Below, in pieces: positions 17,562 to 26,431 of a DNA stretch of 64,000 nucleotides (positions are counted from its first letter, which is position 1; each line of letters opens with the position of its first letter). Source of the stretch: Flexistipes sp. (GTDB lineage Bacteria > Chrysiogenota > Deferribacteres > Deferribacterales > Flexistipitaceae); assembly GCF_036172515.1 (NCBI RefSeq), contig NZ_JAXKVW010000003.1:107001-171000 (forward strand). Direction: 5' to 3'. The translations under genes were made by a program, and so were the position numbers. The notes beneath the pieces were generated by a model. It worked only from the letters and a program-made list of their open reading frames with translations. It was not told where the DNA came from and searched no databases.

Positions 17562-19945
17562 GACAGATTAATAAAGCGGCCGTTCTGGGCTCCGGCGTGA
17601 TGGGCTCTACAATAGCGGCTCATTTGGCAAATGCCGGTATTGAGGTGTTGGTACTGGATATTGTTCCGAAAGAGCTTACCGATGAGGAGAAAGCAAAAGG
17701 GTTGACGCTTAACGATCCAGAAGTTCGCAACCGAATTGCTAACAATAATATAGCCGGTCTTAAAAAGATGAAACCGGCACCGTTTTATCTGCCGGATAAT
17801 ATAAAACTTATAGAAACGGGTAACTTTGAGGACGACATACATAAAATATCCGAAGCTGACTGGATAATCGAGGTTGTTGTTGAGAACATGAAAATAAAGC
17901 ACGATGTTTTGAAAAATAAAATTATCCCAAATTATAAAGATGGTGCAATTCTTTCCACAAATACCAGCGGTTTGTCGGTTAATGACATGGCGGAGGTTTT
18001 GCCGGAAGATATCAGGAAAAATTTTCTTGTCACCCATTTTTTTAACCCACCCAGGTATATGCGTCTTCTGGAGCTGGTTCCGTGTAAATATACGGATAAG
18101 AGTGTTGTGGATTTTATGGAAAAATTCATCAGCAAAAGACTGGGCAAGGGAATAGTCTTTGCAAAGGACACACCGAACTTTGTGGGCAACAGAATTGGTG
18201 TCTATCTTATTTTCAGTGCTATTAAACATTTGCAGGAAATGAATATGACCGTGGAGGAGGCGGATGCCGCAGCCGGCCAGGCTATAGGGCTTCCAAAAAC
18301 TGCTGTTTTCAGGCTTGCCGATTTGGTGGGTGTCGACACCATCGGACATATCGGAAAGAACTCCTATGGGCTGTTAAAAAATGATGAGGAGCGTGAAATT
18401 TACAGATTGCCCGATTTTCTGGAAGGAATGATTGAAAAGGGGCTGCACGGTAATAAGACGAAAAAAGGGTTTTACAAAAAGGAGAAAATAGAAGGTAAAA
18501 GCGTAATTTATTATTACGATTATAATTCGGGAGAATATAAAGAGCCGGCAAAGCCGAAGTTTAATTCTGTTCAGACGGTAAAACAGCTGGATGACCCGAG
18601 AGAAAGGGTAAAAAGGATGGTTGCTTTTGACGATAAAGGCGCTGAATTTGCCTGGCGCGTTTTAAGAGACGGCCTGCTGTATGCTTTTAAACGTATACCG
18701 GAAATTGCTGATGATATTGTCAATGTGGATAATGCAATGAGATGGGGTTTTAACTGGGAGCTGGGTCCTTTTGAGATAATGGATGCTATCGGCGTAAAGA
18801 AATTTGTAAAGAAAGCAAAAAATGACGGTGTGGAAGTTCCGGACGAACTGGAACAAATAGAGTCTTTTTATAAACTGGAGAACGGTGTTAAATATTACTA
18901 TGATTTAACATCCGGCGAATACAAAGAGGTTCCTGTAAAATATGATAAAATCGACTTTGAAATTCTGAAATCGAAAAATAGGGTTGTGGAATCAAACGCC
19001 GGCGCCTCAATTCTGGATATAGGAGACGGGGTGTTCTGCCTGGAATTTCATTCGAAAATGAATGCAATCAGCGGCGATATTATGAGTATGACGCCAAAAG
19101 CCATTGCCCGTGCAGAGAATGAAGGGGCGGGGCTGGTTATAGGTAATCAGGGTAAAGCTTTTTCTGCCGGAGCAAACCTTATGCTTCTGGCTGTTGCTGC
19201 AGCAGAGGGGGCATTTGACGATATCAATATGATGGTTAAGCAGTTTCAGAAGGCCACAATGTCTATAAAATACTCAAAGGTTCCTGTGGTGGCGGCACCT
19301 TTTAATCTTGCTCTAGGCGGCGGATGTGAATATTCGCTGCATTCGGATGCAAGGGTTGCCCATGCTGAGACTTATATGGGACTTGTGGAAGCCGGTGTGG
19401 GACTACTTCCTGCCGGAGGCGGTACTAAGGAGCTTGCTATTAAGGCAATTGATAAAGCGGCAAAATTTGAAACGGATGTTTCTCCGTTTATCTTTAAATA
19501 TTTCAAACAGATAGGTATGGCTCAGCACTCAATGGGTGCGTGGGAGCTGTTTAATATGGATTATATGGGTGAAGGAGATGCCGTCTGTATGGATATAGAC
19601 AGACTTATTTATGATGCGAAAACTAAGGTGCTTGATTTGGCCAGAAATTATGTGCCCGGCAGACCGAGGACTGGTTTGAAGGCTCCGGGAAGAAGTGTTG
19701 CAGCCAGTATAAAAGTTCAGCTTTGGAATATGATGCAGGGCGGCTTTATTACTGAGTATGAAAAATACATCGGTGAAATGATAGCTGATGTCATCACAGG
19801 CGGCGATGTGAATGCCGGAACACTTATTACTGAGGATTATCTGCTGGATCTTGAAAGGGAAAAATTTCTCAAGCTGTGTGGTCAGAAAAAGACACTGGAG
19901 CGAATCCAGCATATGCTGAAGAAAGGGAAACCGTTAAGAAATTAA
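17558..19945 (+). CDS. fadN: 3-Hydroxyacyl-CoA dehydrogenase/enoyl-CoA hydratase fusion (FadN type)
   Basis: Bifunctional beta-oxidation enzyme of 795 residues with the dehydrogenase first: NAD-binding Rossmann VLGSGVMGSTIAAHLANAG (about 9-27), the HAD signature HFFNPPRYMRLLELV and KDTPNFVGNRIG, two C-terminal HAD domains, and then a crotonase domain from about residue 480 (GKAFSAGANLMLL, LGGGCEYSLHSDARVAHAE). This order is that of Bacillus FadN, opposite to E. coli FadB. It would hydrate enoyl-CoA and oxidise 3-hydroxyacyl-CoA in the cytosol. The substrate for thiolase FadA is made here; fadA follows after 16 bp. Start overlaps fadD. Confidence 0.92.
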   Translation: MRQINKAAVLGSGVMGSTIAAHLANAGIEVLVLDIVPKELTDEEKAKGLTLNDPEVRNRIANNNIAGLKKMKPAPFYLPDNIKLIETGNFEDDIHKISEADWIIEVVVENMKIKHDVLKNKIIPNYKDGAILSTNTSGLSVNDMAEVLPEDIRKNFLVTHFFNPPRYMRLLELVPCKYTDKSVVDFMEKFISKRLGKGIVFAKDTPNFVGNRIGVYLIFSAIKHLQEMNMTVEEADAAAGQAIGLPKTAVFRLADLVGVDTIGHIGKNSYGLLKNDEEREIYRLPDFLEGMIEKGLHGNKTKKGFYKKEKIEGKSVIYYYDYNSGEYKEPAKPKFNSVQTVKQLDDPRERVKRMVAFDDKGAEFAWRVLRDGLLYAFKRIPEIADDIVNVDNAMRWGFNWELGPFEIMDAIGVKKFVKKAKNDGVEVPDELEQIESFYKLENGVKYYYDLTSGEYKEVPVKYDKIDFEILKSKNRVVESNAGASILDIGDGVFCLEFHSKMNAISGDIMSMTPKAIARAENEGAGLVIGNQGKAFSAGANLMLLAVAAAEGAFDDINMMVKQFQKATMSIKYSKVPVVAAPFNLALGGGCEYSLHSDARVAHAETYMGLVEAGVGLLPAGGGTKELAIKAIDKAAKFETDVSPFIFKYFKQIGMAQHSMGAWELFNMDYMGEGDAVCMDIDRLIYDAKTKVLDLARNYVPGRPRTGLKAPGRSVAASIKVQLWNMMQGGFITEYEKYIGEMIADVITGGDVNAGTLITEDYLLDLEREKFLKLCGQKKTLERIQHMLKKGKPLRN

Positions 19946-19961
19946 TATTTCGGAGGATATA

Positions 19962-21140
19962 ATGAGAAGGGCATATATTTTAGGAGCTTACAGAACAGCC
20001 GGGTGCAAGGCTAAGAAAGGCGGTTTTAAGGATACCCGGCCGGATGATCTGGCGGCTGCTGTCATTAAAGGACTTATGGAAAAAACAGGTGTTTCAAAGG
20101 AGAATGTGGAAGATGTGATAATGGGTTGTGCATTTCCCGAGGCCGAACAGGGGCTTAATGTTGCAAGAATTGCACTTTTGAAGGCCGGTCTGGGATATGA
20201 AGTCCCCGGTCAGACGGTGAACAGATACTGCTCATCAGGTCTGCAGACCATCTCCATAGCTGCAGAAAGGATTATGTCCGGATTTGCAGACTGTATTATA
20301 GCCGGTGGAGTTGAGTCAATGACAATGATTCCTTTCGGCGGTACAAAGTTTTCCGCCAATCCGGGACTGGTGAGTGAATGGCCTGAAGTATATTCGGCCA
20401 TGGGGATAACGGCTGAGTTTGTTGCCGATAAGTATGGAATAAGCAGGGAAAAACAGGATGAATTTGCCTGCATGAGCCATGAAAAGGCTGCCAAAGCTGC
20501 AAATGAAGGCAGATTTGCCGATGAGATTATCCCCGTGGATGTGGAAAAAACAGAGCTTGTGAACGGCAAAGCTAAAAAAGAGAAATTCACTGTTGATGCG
20601 GATGACGGCATAAGAGCCGATACCACTGTAGAGGGGCTTGCCAAGCTTAAGCCGGTCTTCAAAGCGGACGGTACAGTGACGGCAGGGAATGCCTCGCAGG
20701 TGACTGACGGAGCAGCAGCAGCAGTTGTGGTTTCAGAAGATTTTCTGAAAAAACTCGGCAAAGATCCGATAGCTTCATTTCTGGGATTTTCAGTCAAGGG
20801 TGTACCGCCTGAAATTATGGGTATCGGCCCTGTTAAGGCGATTCCCGATGTATTGGAAAAAACCGGTCTGAAACAAAACGATATAAGATTGATCGAGCTG
20901 AATGAGGCTTTTGCAGCACAGTCACTCGCTGTAATTAACGAGCTGGGGCTGGATGAATCCATGCTGAATGTGAACGGAGGAGCAATAGCTCTGGGGCATC
21001 CTTTGGGATGTACGGGAGCAAAGCTGACAGCCACTCTTCTGCATGAAATGATAAGGCGTAAGGAGAAATACGGCATGGTTACTATGTGTATAGGTGAAGG
21101 AATGGGCGCTGCCGGTATTTTTGAGAATATGAAAATTTAG
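19962..21140 (+). CDS. fadA: Acetyl-CoA acyltransferase (3-ketoacyl-CoA thiolase)
   Basis: Thiolase of 392 residues that cleaves 3-ketoacyl-CoA with CoA. The nucleophile is Cys90 in VNRYCSSGLQT; the other catalytic residues are His in GGAIALGHPLGCTGAK and Cys in MVTMCIGEGMGA. GGVESMTMIPFGG and NEAFAAQSL are also typical. ATG 19962 follows GGAGG. The gene is in the order fadN-fadA-fadE. A spacer of 172 bp with repeated sequence (including GTGCTAAG) separates it from fadE, so fadE may be partly expressed on its own. Confidence 0.93.
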   Translation: MRRAYILGAYRTAGCKAKKGGFKDTRPDDLAAAVIKGLMEKTGVSKENVEDVIMGCAFPEAEQGLNVARIALLKAGLGYEVPGQTVNRYCSSGLQTISIAAERIMSGFADCIIAGGVESMTMIPFGGTKFSANPGLVSEWPEVYSAMGITAEFVADKYGISREKQDEFACMSHEKAAKAANEGRFADEIIPVDVEKTELVNGKAKKEKFTVDADDGIRADTTVEGLAKLKPVFKADGTVTAGNASQVTDGAAAAVVVSEDFLKKLGKDPIASFLGFSVKGVPPEIMGIGPVKAIPDVLEKTGLKQNDIRLIELNEAFAAQSLAVINELGLDESMLNVNGGAIALGHPLGCTGAKLTATLLHEMIRRKEKYGMVTMCIGEGMGAAGIFENMKI

Positions 21141-21312
21141 TGCTAAGTGCTAAGTGGTAAGTGAGGAGATAGTGAAATAGTGAGGTAGGGCAGTAGTATT
21201 ATGGGTATTATGGGCAGTATGGGTGGGATAGGTGATTGGTTGCGGATTTACTCGAAATTAATAAAGAACAATAATTTTGGAATTAATGAAAAACGTTAAG
21301 CAGAGGTGGAGA
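21141..21312. repeat. Purine-rich low-complexity spacer with GTGCTAAG repeat
   Basis: Begins AGTGCTAAGTGCTAAGTGG (two tandem GTGCTAA units), then degenerate GAGATAGTGA and ATGGGTATTATGGGCAG repeats. Related tracts are at 15255-15290, 24185-24260 and 47895-47970. No gene. Confidence 0.45.
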
Positions 21313-23088
21313 ATGAGTGAAAAATTACTGAAGGGCGGAGAATATTTGATTAAAAAAACAGATGCGGATGATGTTTTTACTCCGGAAGATTTTAACGATG
21401 AACAGAAGCAGATTGCCGAAACCACCGAGCAGTTTGTAATGAACGAGATCGTTCCGCATATTGAGGAAATAGACAATCAAAACTTTGATATTGTAATTGA
21501 GGGGATGAAAAAATGCGGAGAACTGGGACTTCTTATGATAGATGCTCCGGAGGAGTACGGCGGGCTTGAGCTTGATAAGGCTACAAGTATGCTGGTGGCT
21601 GAGAAACTGGCACCGGGAGGCTCTTTTCTTGTGGCGTATGCAGCCCATACGGGTATCGGTATGCTGCCGCTAATATATTACGGGACAAAGGAGCAGAAAG
21701 AGAAATATCTGGAAAAACTGATGACAGGTGAAATGCTTGCTGCATACTGTCTTACTGAGCCAGGTTCGGGAAGTGATGCTTTGGGTGCCAAAGCAAGTTC
21801 TGTATTATCTGATGACGGCAAGTATTATCTGCTAAACGGAACCAAACAGTGGATTACTAATGCAGGATTTGCCGATCTTTTCACCGTATTTGCAAAGGTG
21901 GACAAGGAGCATTTTACAGCTTTTCTCGTGGAAAGGGATTTTGAAGGTATCTCCTTTGGTGCCGAAGAGAAAAAGATGGGGATAAAAGGCTCATCCACCC
22001 GTCAGGTTAATTTTGATAACGCTAAAGTGCCGGTGGAAAATGTTTTGGGAGAAATAGGCAAAGGGCATAAAATTGCATTTAATGTGCTGAATGTGGGACG
22101 TTTTAAGCTGGCTGCGGCTACAACAGGCGCATGTAAGGATGCTTTGGGCGAAGCCGTTAGATATGCCAATGAAAGAAAACAGTTCGGTACGGAAATCAGC
22201 AATTTTGGGGCTATAAAAGAAAAACTTGCCAGAATGACTGCCGAAACGTTTGCTTCCGAATCGCTGGTTTACAGGCTTGCGGGACTGTTAGATGACAGGC
22301 TTGCCCATATTGATAAAGATGTGGAAAATTATTACGAGGAATATCAGAAGGCAATTGAAGAATATGCCGTTGAATGCGGGATTTCAAAAGTTTTCTGCAG
22401 TGAAGTTCTGGCTTATGTTGTGGATGAAACCGTTCAGATTTTCGGCGGTTACGGTTATTCTCAGGAATATCCGGCAGAAAGGTTTTATCGGGATGAAAGG
22501 ATAAACAGGATTTTTGAAGGGACAAACGAAATCAACAGACTGCTTACACCCGGTATTCTTCTTAAAAAAACTATGAAAGGTGAACTTCCTTTACAAAAAG
22601 AAGCAATGAAAGCCATGGAATCGCTTATGACGCCATCTTTTGATGAGCCGGAAGAAGGTTTGTTTGCAAAAGAGCTCAAAATTTTGGAAGATCTGAAAAC
22701 GGTATTTTTGGTAACTGCAGGAGCAGCTGTACAGAAACATATGGAAAAGATGAAAAATGAGCAGGAGATTCTCATGGCGCTGGCTGATGTGGCAATAGGA
22801 ATATTTGCCATTGAAAGTACAGTACTCAGGGCGCTTAAAATTTATGATAAATCCAATGAAAAGAAGAAAAAACTCCTTGAAGCGGCAGTGAATGTTTTTC
22901 TTTTTAACGAAGTTGAGGACATTACAAGGGCGGCTAAGAAAGCTGCATATTTTGTTGAAGAGGGAGACAATCTTACAATGTTATTAAGCGGTATCAGGAG
23001 GTTTACAAAATACGATGCTGCCGGACTTCTGGAAAACCAGAGACTTCTTGCAGATGCAGTTATAGATGCGGAAAAATATATTTTTTAA
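21313..23088 (+). CDS. fadE: Acyl-CoA dehydrogenase (FadE type)
   Basis: Flavoprotein of 591 residues that makes trans-2-enoyl-CoA, the first oxidation step for longer acyl chains. The dehydrogenase fold covers about residues 30-420: AAYCLTEPGSGSDALG (FAD/substrate segment), QWITNAGFADLFTVF, then QIFGGYGYSQEYPAERFYRD and the catalytic glutamate region IFEGTNEINR. An extra helical domain of about 150 residues follows, as in Bacillus FadE (about 594 residues). Electrons go to ETF. ATG 21313 is chosen because AGAGGTGGAGA precedes it; the frame also runs back to a TTG at 21277 without a ribosome site. Confidence 0.92.
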   Translation: MSEKLLKGGEYLIKKTDADDVFTPEDFNDEQKQIAETTEQFVMNEIVPHIEEIDNQNFDIVIEGMKKCGELGLLMIDAPEEYGGLELDKATSMLVAEKLAPGGSFLVAYAAHTGIGMLPLIYYGTKEQKEKYLEKLMTGEMLAAYCLTEPGSGSDALGAKASSVLSDDGKYYLLNGTKQWITNAGFADLFTVFAKVDKEHFTAFLVERDFEGISFGAEEKKMGIKGSSTRQVNFDNAKVPVENVLGEIGKGHKIAFNVLNVGRFKLAAATTGACKDALGEAVRYANERKQFGTEISNFGAIKEKLARMTAETFASESLVYRLAGLLDDRLAHIDKDVENYYEEYQKAIEEYAVECGISKVFCSEVLAYVVDETVQIFGGYGYSQEYPAERFYRDERINRIFEGTNEINRLLTPGILLKKTMKGELPLQKEAMKAMESLMTPSFDEPEEGLFAKELKILEDLKTVFLVTAGAAVQKHMEKMKNEQEILMALADVAIGIFAIESTVLRALKIYDKSNEKKKKLLEAAVNVFLFNEVEDITRAAKKAAYFVEEGDNLTMLLSGIRRFTKYDAAGLLENQRLLADAVIDAEKYIF

Positions 23089-23113
23089 AAAACGGGGGAA
23101 TTCCCCCGTTTTT
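23088..23113. terminator. Bidirectional terminator between fadE and the thioesterase gene
   Basis: Near-perfect palindrome AAAAACGGGGG, AATT, CCCCCGTTTTT. A-tract and T-tract flanks let it work for both convergent transcripts. Confidence 0.9.
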
Positions 23114-23116
23114 GGT

Positions 23117-23509
23117 TTAGTCGAATAGATATTCCTCCAGTCCACCGGGTACTTTAACGGGTTTCCCTGAATTTTTGTCAAGACAAACCATTGTTGTTGA
23201 TGCAGTGGCAAACGTTACAGATTTGCCGTTGTTGATTTCATATTCTATTACAAAACTGGTTTTTCCTTTGGAAGTAATACCGAATTCCACGAAGACGCGA
23301 TCTTTCAAAGTTATAGGTTTTAGATAGCTGCATTCGGCTTTTACTACGATCAGTAGAATTCCCTTTTCCATCAAGTTATTAAATGTGCTTAAAAAGGTAT
23401 TTGTTCTGGCCGTTTCAAGATAAGTGAAAAAAGTGGCATTGTTTACATGACCGTAGGCATCCAAATCTGCAAACCGAACCTTTATTTCTTCCTTGAATCT
23501 GTATTTCAT
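23117..23509 (-). CDS. Acyl-CoA thioesterase (4-hydroxybenzoyl-CoA thioesterase family)
   Basis: Single hotdog domain of 130 residues. The N-terminal catalytic signature VRFADLDAYGHVNNATFFTYLETAR holds the Asp of the YbgC/4HBT family. It probably hydrolyses acyl-CoA to free acid and CoA, recycling CoA next to beta-oxidation genes; chain length cannot be read from sequence. It follows the chalcone-isomerase-like gene by 18 bp on the same strand, so the two likely form an operon. Confidence 0.85.
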   Translation of the reverse strand: MKYRFKEEIKVRFADLDAYGHVNNATFFTYLETARTNTFLSTFNNLMEKGILLIVVKAECSYLKPITLKDRVFVEFGITSKGKTSFVIEYEINNGKSVTFATASTTMVCLDKNSGKPVKVPGGLEEYLFD

Positions 23510-23527
23510 ATAAACTCCTTATGCAGA

Positions 23528-24094
23528 TTATCCGCCAAGCATATCACTTTTGAGACTGCCGTCAGCCGGTTCTTTTCCCAGGTAGATTTTATAAACAGCT
23601 TTTCCGATACTCCCGCCATTTATGGTATTTAAAGTTTTTTCTTTGTAGAAAACAGTTACGGTATCTTCATTTTTAATGAAAAGGGTTATAATATCTCCCT
23701 CAACTACATTGAAATTAAAAGTACTTATAAAATTATTAACATAATCAGTGTTTAATAGTTCCGGCGAATTTTTCTCAATTCCTTCCCTGAAAGCACCCTT
23801 GATTTTTTCTGCCTCCACTTCACTGTATACAAATTCCATTTTAATTGCACCGGGATACCCGCTTTTGAAAATAACCTCTTCGTCTTTAATACTCTGAGTG
23901 TCAGACAATATTTTATCTGTGAGGTACAGTGAGCCTCTGTATACCTTTATAAAAAATTTTGAACGGTAACCCGAACCGTTGAGAAGTAGTGTGTTGTTGT
24001 CAAGGACAATAGTTTTGGCAGGTTCAGCTTTTGCGAAAGCAGAAAATAAAACGATTGATAAAATTATAACCGGGAGAAGCATGATTTTTCTCAT
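23528..24094 (-). CDS. Exported chalcone-isomerase-like (CHI fold) protein
   Basis: 188-residue protein with a Sec signal peptide (MRKIMLLPVIILSIVLFSAFAKA, cleaved about residue 23). The mature part reads LLLNGSGYRSKFFIKVYRGSLYL, then a MEFVYSEVEAEKIKGAFREGIEKN segment and a C-terminal IGKAVYKIYLGKEP, matching the bacterial chalcone isomerase-like (CHI_2) family. In plants this fold binds fatty acids as well as flavonoids; the bacterial periplasmic members have no proven reaction. Its place among fatty-acid genes suggests lipid binding, by inference. ATG 24094 follows AAGGAG; an upstream ATG at 24151 has no ribosome site and would bury the signal peptide. Confidence 0.75.
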   Translation of the reverse strand: MRKIMLLPVIILSIVLFSAFAKAEPAKTIVLDNNTLLLNGSGYRSKFFIKVYRGSLYLTDKILSDTQSIKDEEVIFKSGYPGAIKMEFVYSEVEAEKIKGAFREGIEKNSPELLNTDYVNNFISTFNFNVVEGDIITLFIKNEDTVTVFYKEKTLNTINGGSIGKAVYKIYLGKEPADGSLKSDMLGG

Positions 24095-24371
24095 AACGGA
24101 CTCCTTGTGAATTAAAATTCTTATATTTGAAAACAACGTTTTATATACCACATTTCAGAGATTTTGTCCAGAATAATATGTTCTGTGTGAGATAGTGAAG
24201 CGGCGAAGGAGGGAAAGAGTGAGGTGAAGAGGGAGTAAGACAGGAAAGTGGTTGCAAAAGTTGAGGTTAAGGACATTGGCCAGGTTGAGATTGTTGATAA
24301 AGTTGAGTGTGCGTATTATACCTCAACAACACATAACTTACTACGTATTACTTTTAACGGTTTTTTGTATG

Positions 24372-24385
24372 TGAATAATTATTCA
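24372..24385. promoter_or_regulatory. Palindromic operator candidate TGAATAATTATTCA
   Basis: Perfect 14-bp palindrome about 30 bp upstream of the promoter of the second beta-oxidation operon. Related TGAAT...ATTCA/TTCA sites flank the fadD promoter (15560-15570 and 15674-15687). Bacillus FadR (TetR family) uses a TGAATGA...TCATTCA operator, so a similar lipid-responsive regulator is conceivable. Confidence 0.4.
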
Positions 24386-24414
24386 ATTAAAATGATATAG
24401 TGTTATAATAAATA

Positions 24415-24442
24415 TTGACAAAGAAAGTATGATTGCTATATA
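24415..24442 (+). promoter_or_regulatory. Promoter of the crotonase-ETF operon
   Basis: TTGACA (24415-24420), a 16-bp spacer and TATATA (24437-24442). An additional TATAAT at 24444-24449 is too far from this -35 (23 bp). Confidence 0.5.
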
Positions 24443-24485
24443 GTATAATTAATAGTCCGTATTAACATTAAATAAAGGGGGAATT

Positions 24486-25262
24486 ATGAGCGAGTATCTT
24501 AAAACAGAAAAGAAAAACAATATCCTTTACATAACCATCGACAGGCAAAAGCAGCTTAATGCAATCAACCGCAGCATTATGGATGAGTTGACGGAAATTG
24601 TGGGCGGTGTGAAAGATTCAGATGTAAAGGCCGTGGTTTTGACGGGCGCCGGCGAAAAGGCTTTTGTAGCAGGCGGTGATATTAATGAGATGAAGGATAA
24701 ATGTGCGTCAGAGGCAAAAGAATTTGCTGAAAACAGTCATAAGCTGATACGGGCTTTCAGAGAGTGCCCTTTGCCTGTAATAGCAGCTGTAAACGGCTAT
24801 GCTCTTGGCGGAGGGTTTGAGATTGCTCTTGCCTGTGATTTCATTTACGCATCGAAAAATGCCTTGTTCGGCTTTCCGGAGGTTAAACTGGGGATAATCC
24901 CCGGTTTCGGCGGCACCCAGCTGCTTTCAAGAGTAGCAGGCCCTAATGTGGCAAAGGAACTGATTTTCAGCGGCAGGTTTATAAAAGCCGAAGAAGCGGC
25001 TGCACTGGGGATCGTTAATAAGGTAACCGAGCCGGAGGAACTTATTGCGGAAACGGAAAAATATATCAAGGAAGTAGCCGGACGGGGACCGATGGCAGTA
25101 GGTCTTGCAAAGCAGACTATAGATAAGGGCTTTAATCTGAGTCTTGAGGAAGCTTTAACAATTGAAGCATCGGCATTTTCTATACTTTTTTCCACAAAAG
25201 ATCAGAAAGAGGGGATGAAGGCTTTTTTTGAAAAGAGAGAACCAGAATTTAAAGGGGAGTAG
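24486..25262 (+). CDS. Enoyl-CoA hydratase (crotonase)
   Basis: 258-residue crotonase-superfamily enzyme. Typical features are the oxyanion-hole segments AFVAGGDINEM and NGYALGGGFEIALACDF, and the catalytic glutamate region FPEVKLGIIPGFGGTQ, with both catalytic Glu present. It hydrates short-chain enoyl-CoA such as crotonyl-CoA. It heads an operon with a butyryl-CoA-dehydrogenase-like enzyme and the ETF electron path, so it likely completes beta-oxidation of short chains or works in butyrate use. The ATG follows AAGGGGG. Confidence 0.92.
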   Translation: MSEYLKTEKKNNILYITIDRQKQLNAINRSIMDELTEIVGGVKDSDVKAVVLTGAGEKAFVAGGDINEMKDKCASEAKEFAENSHKLIRAFRECPLPVIAAVNGYALGGGFEIALACDFIYASKNALFGFPEVKLGIIPGFGGTQLLSRVAGPNVAKELIFSGRFIKAEEAAALGIVNKVTEPEELIAETEKYIKEVAGRGPMAVGLAKQTIDKGFNLSLEEALTIEASAFSILFSTKDQKEGMKAFFEKREPEFKGE

Positions 25263-25271
25263 GTGAATATT

Positions 25272-26411
25272 ATGGATTTTAATCTGAGTGAAGATCATAA
25301 AATATTAAAAGACTCGGTGGCGGATTTCGTAAAAAAAGAGCTGGCGCCGGCAGCGGCTGAAATAGATTCAATGCATGAAATTCCCGGGAGCATTGTTAAA
25401 CAGATTTCCGAGCTGGGATTTCTGGGTTCGTATATTCCGGAAGATTACGGCGGAGCTGGTCTGGATTATATGTCGTACATACTTCTCATTGAAGAAATTT
25501 CCAAAGCCTGTGCGTCCACCGGTGTTCTGATTTCAGCGCATACTTCTCTGTGCTGTGACCCCGTTTTACAGTTCGGCAGCGAAGAGCAGAAAAAGAAATA
25601 TCTTCCCGTTTTGTGCTCAGGTGAAAAAATAGGCTGTATTATGCTGACGGAGCCGGAAGCCGGCAGTGATGTTGCGAATATTTCCACTAAATATGAAGAC
25701 GCAGGGGAACACTTCGTTGTAAACGGAAATAAGATTTTCATCACAAACGGCGGCTTCAGAGGTTACGGCATTCTTTTTGCCACAATGGATAAGCAATTAA
25801 AACACAAAGGCTTATCGGCCTTTATTCTGGATCTGAAAACAGATGGTGTTGAGATTCTGCGTAATGAAGAAAAGATGGGTATCAAGGGCAGCTATACAAC
25901 GGCTGTAAATCTGAATAATGTAAAAATACCGAAAGAAAATCTTCTCGGCAGCGAAGGTGACGGTTTTAAAATTGCAATGGAAACGTTGAACGGCGGGAGA
26001 ATAGGTATAGCCGCCCAGGCGCTGGGAATAGCTGAAGGGGCATTTGAAAAGGCAAAAAATTACGCAATGGAAAGAAAGCAGTTCGGCAAACCTATAGGCT
26101 CTTTTCAGGCGATACAGTTCAAACTGGCTGACATGATAACAAGAATAGAGGCTGCAAAGCTTATCACTTATAAAGCAGCCTGGCTTAAGGATATGAAAAA
26201 AACAAATGCTATAGAATCGGCGATGTCAAAACTGTATGCTTCCGAAGCTGCAAGCTATGTTGCGGCTGAGGCGGTGCAGATACACGGCGGTTACGGTTAT
26301 ATAACGGAATATGAAGTGGAAAGGATGATGAGGGATGCAAAAATTACGGAGATTTATGAAGGAACAAATGAGGTGCAGCGTATCACAATAGCCAAAATGC
26401 TGATGAAATAG
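25272..26411 (+). CDS. Short-chain acyl-CoA dehydrogenase (butyryl-CoA dehydrogenase type)
   Basis: 379-residue FAD enzyme with all acyl-CoA dehydrogenase signatures: GCIMLTEPEAGSDVANI, FITNGGFRGYGILFATMD, QAIQFKLADM, VQIHGGYGYITEYEVERMMRDAKI and the catalytic base in IYEGTNEVQRI. It passes electrons to the EtfAB encoded downstream. Length and motifs fit butyryl/isobutyryl-CoA dehydrogenases. The start is ambiguous: ATG 25272 has AGGTG about 6 nt upstream and is chosen; GTG 25263 is only nine bases earlier. Confidence 0.9.
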   Translation: MDFNLSEDHKILKDSVADFVKKELAPAAAEIDSMHEIPGSIVKQISELGFLGSYIPEDYGGAGLDYMSYILLIEEISKACASTGVLISAHTSLCCDPVLQFGSEEQKKKYLPVLCSGEKIGCIMLTEPEAGSDVANISTKYEDAGEHFVVNGNKIFITNGGFRGYGILFATMDKQLKHKGLSAFILDLKTDGVEILRNEEKMGIKGSYTTAVNLNNVKIPKENLLGSEGDGFKIAMETLNGGRIGIAAQALGIAEGAFEKAKNYAMERKQFGKPIGSFQAIQFKLADMITRIEAAKLITYKAAWLKDMKKTNAIESAMSKLYASEAASYVAAEAVQIHGGYGYITEYEVERMMRDAKITEIYEGTNEVQRITIAKMLMK

Positions 26412-26431
26412 CGGGAAAGCCGGAGGGGTTA

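Larger units (their letters stand above)
24095..24485. other. Spacer between divergent CHI-like gene and crotonase operon
   Basis: Non-coding. It contains a purine-rich low-complexity tract (about 24185-24300, GTGAGG and GTTGA repeats), a TACGTATTACTTTTAACGG segment like those at 15520 and 9560, the perfect palindrome TGAATAATTATTCA (24372-24385) and the echA promoter. Confidence 0.6.

Noticed and set aside
20210-21076. A 288-codon antisense frame in fadA
   Set aside because: It is Ser/Pro-rich, mirrors the thiolase codons, and has no supporting start region.
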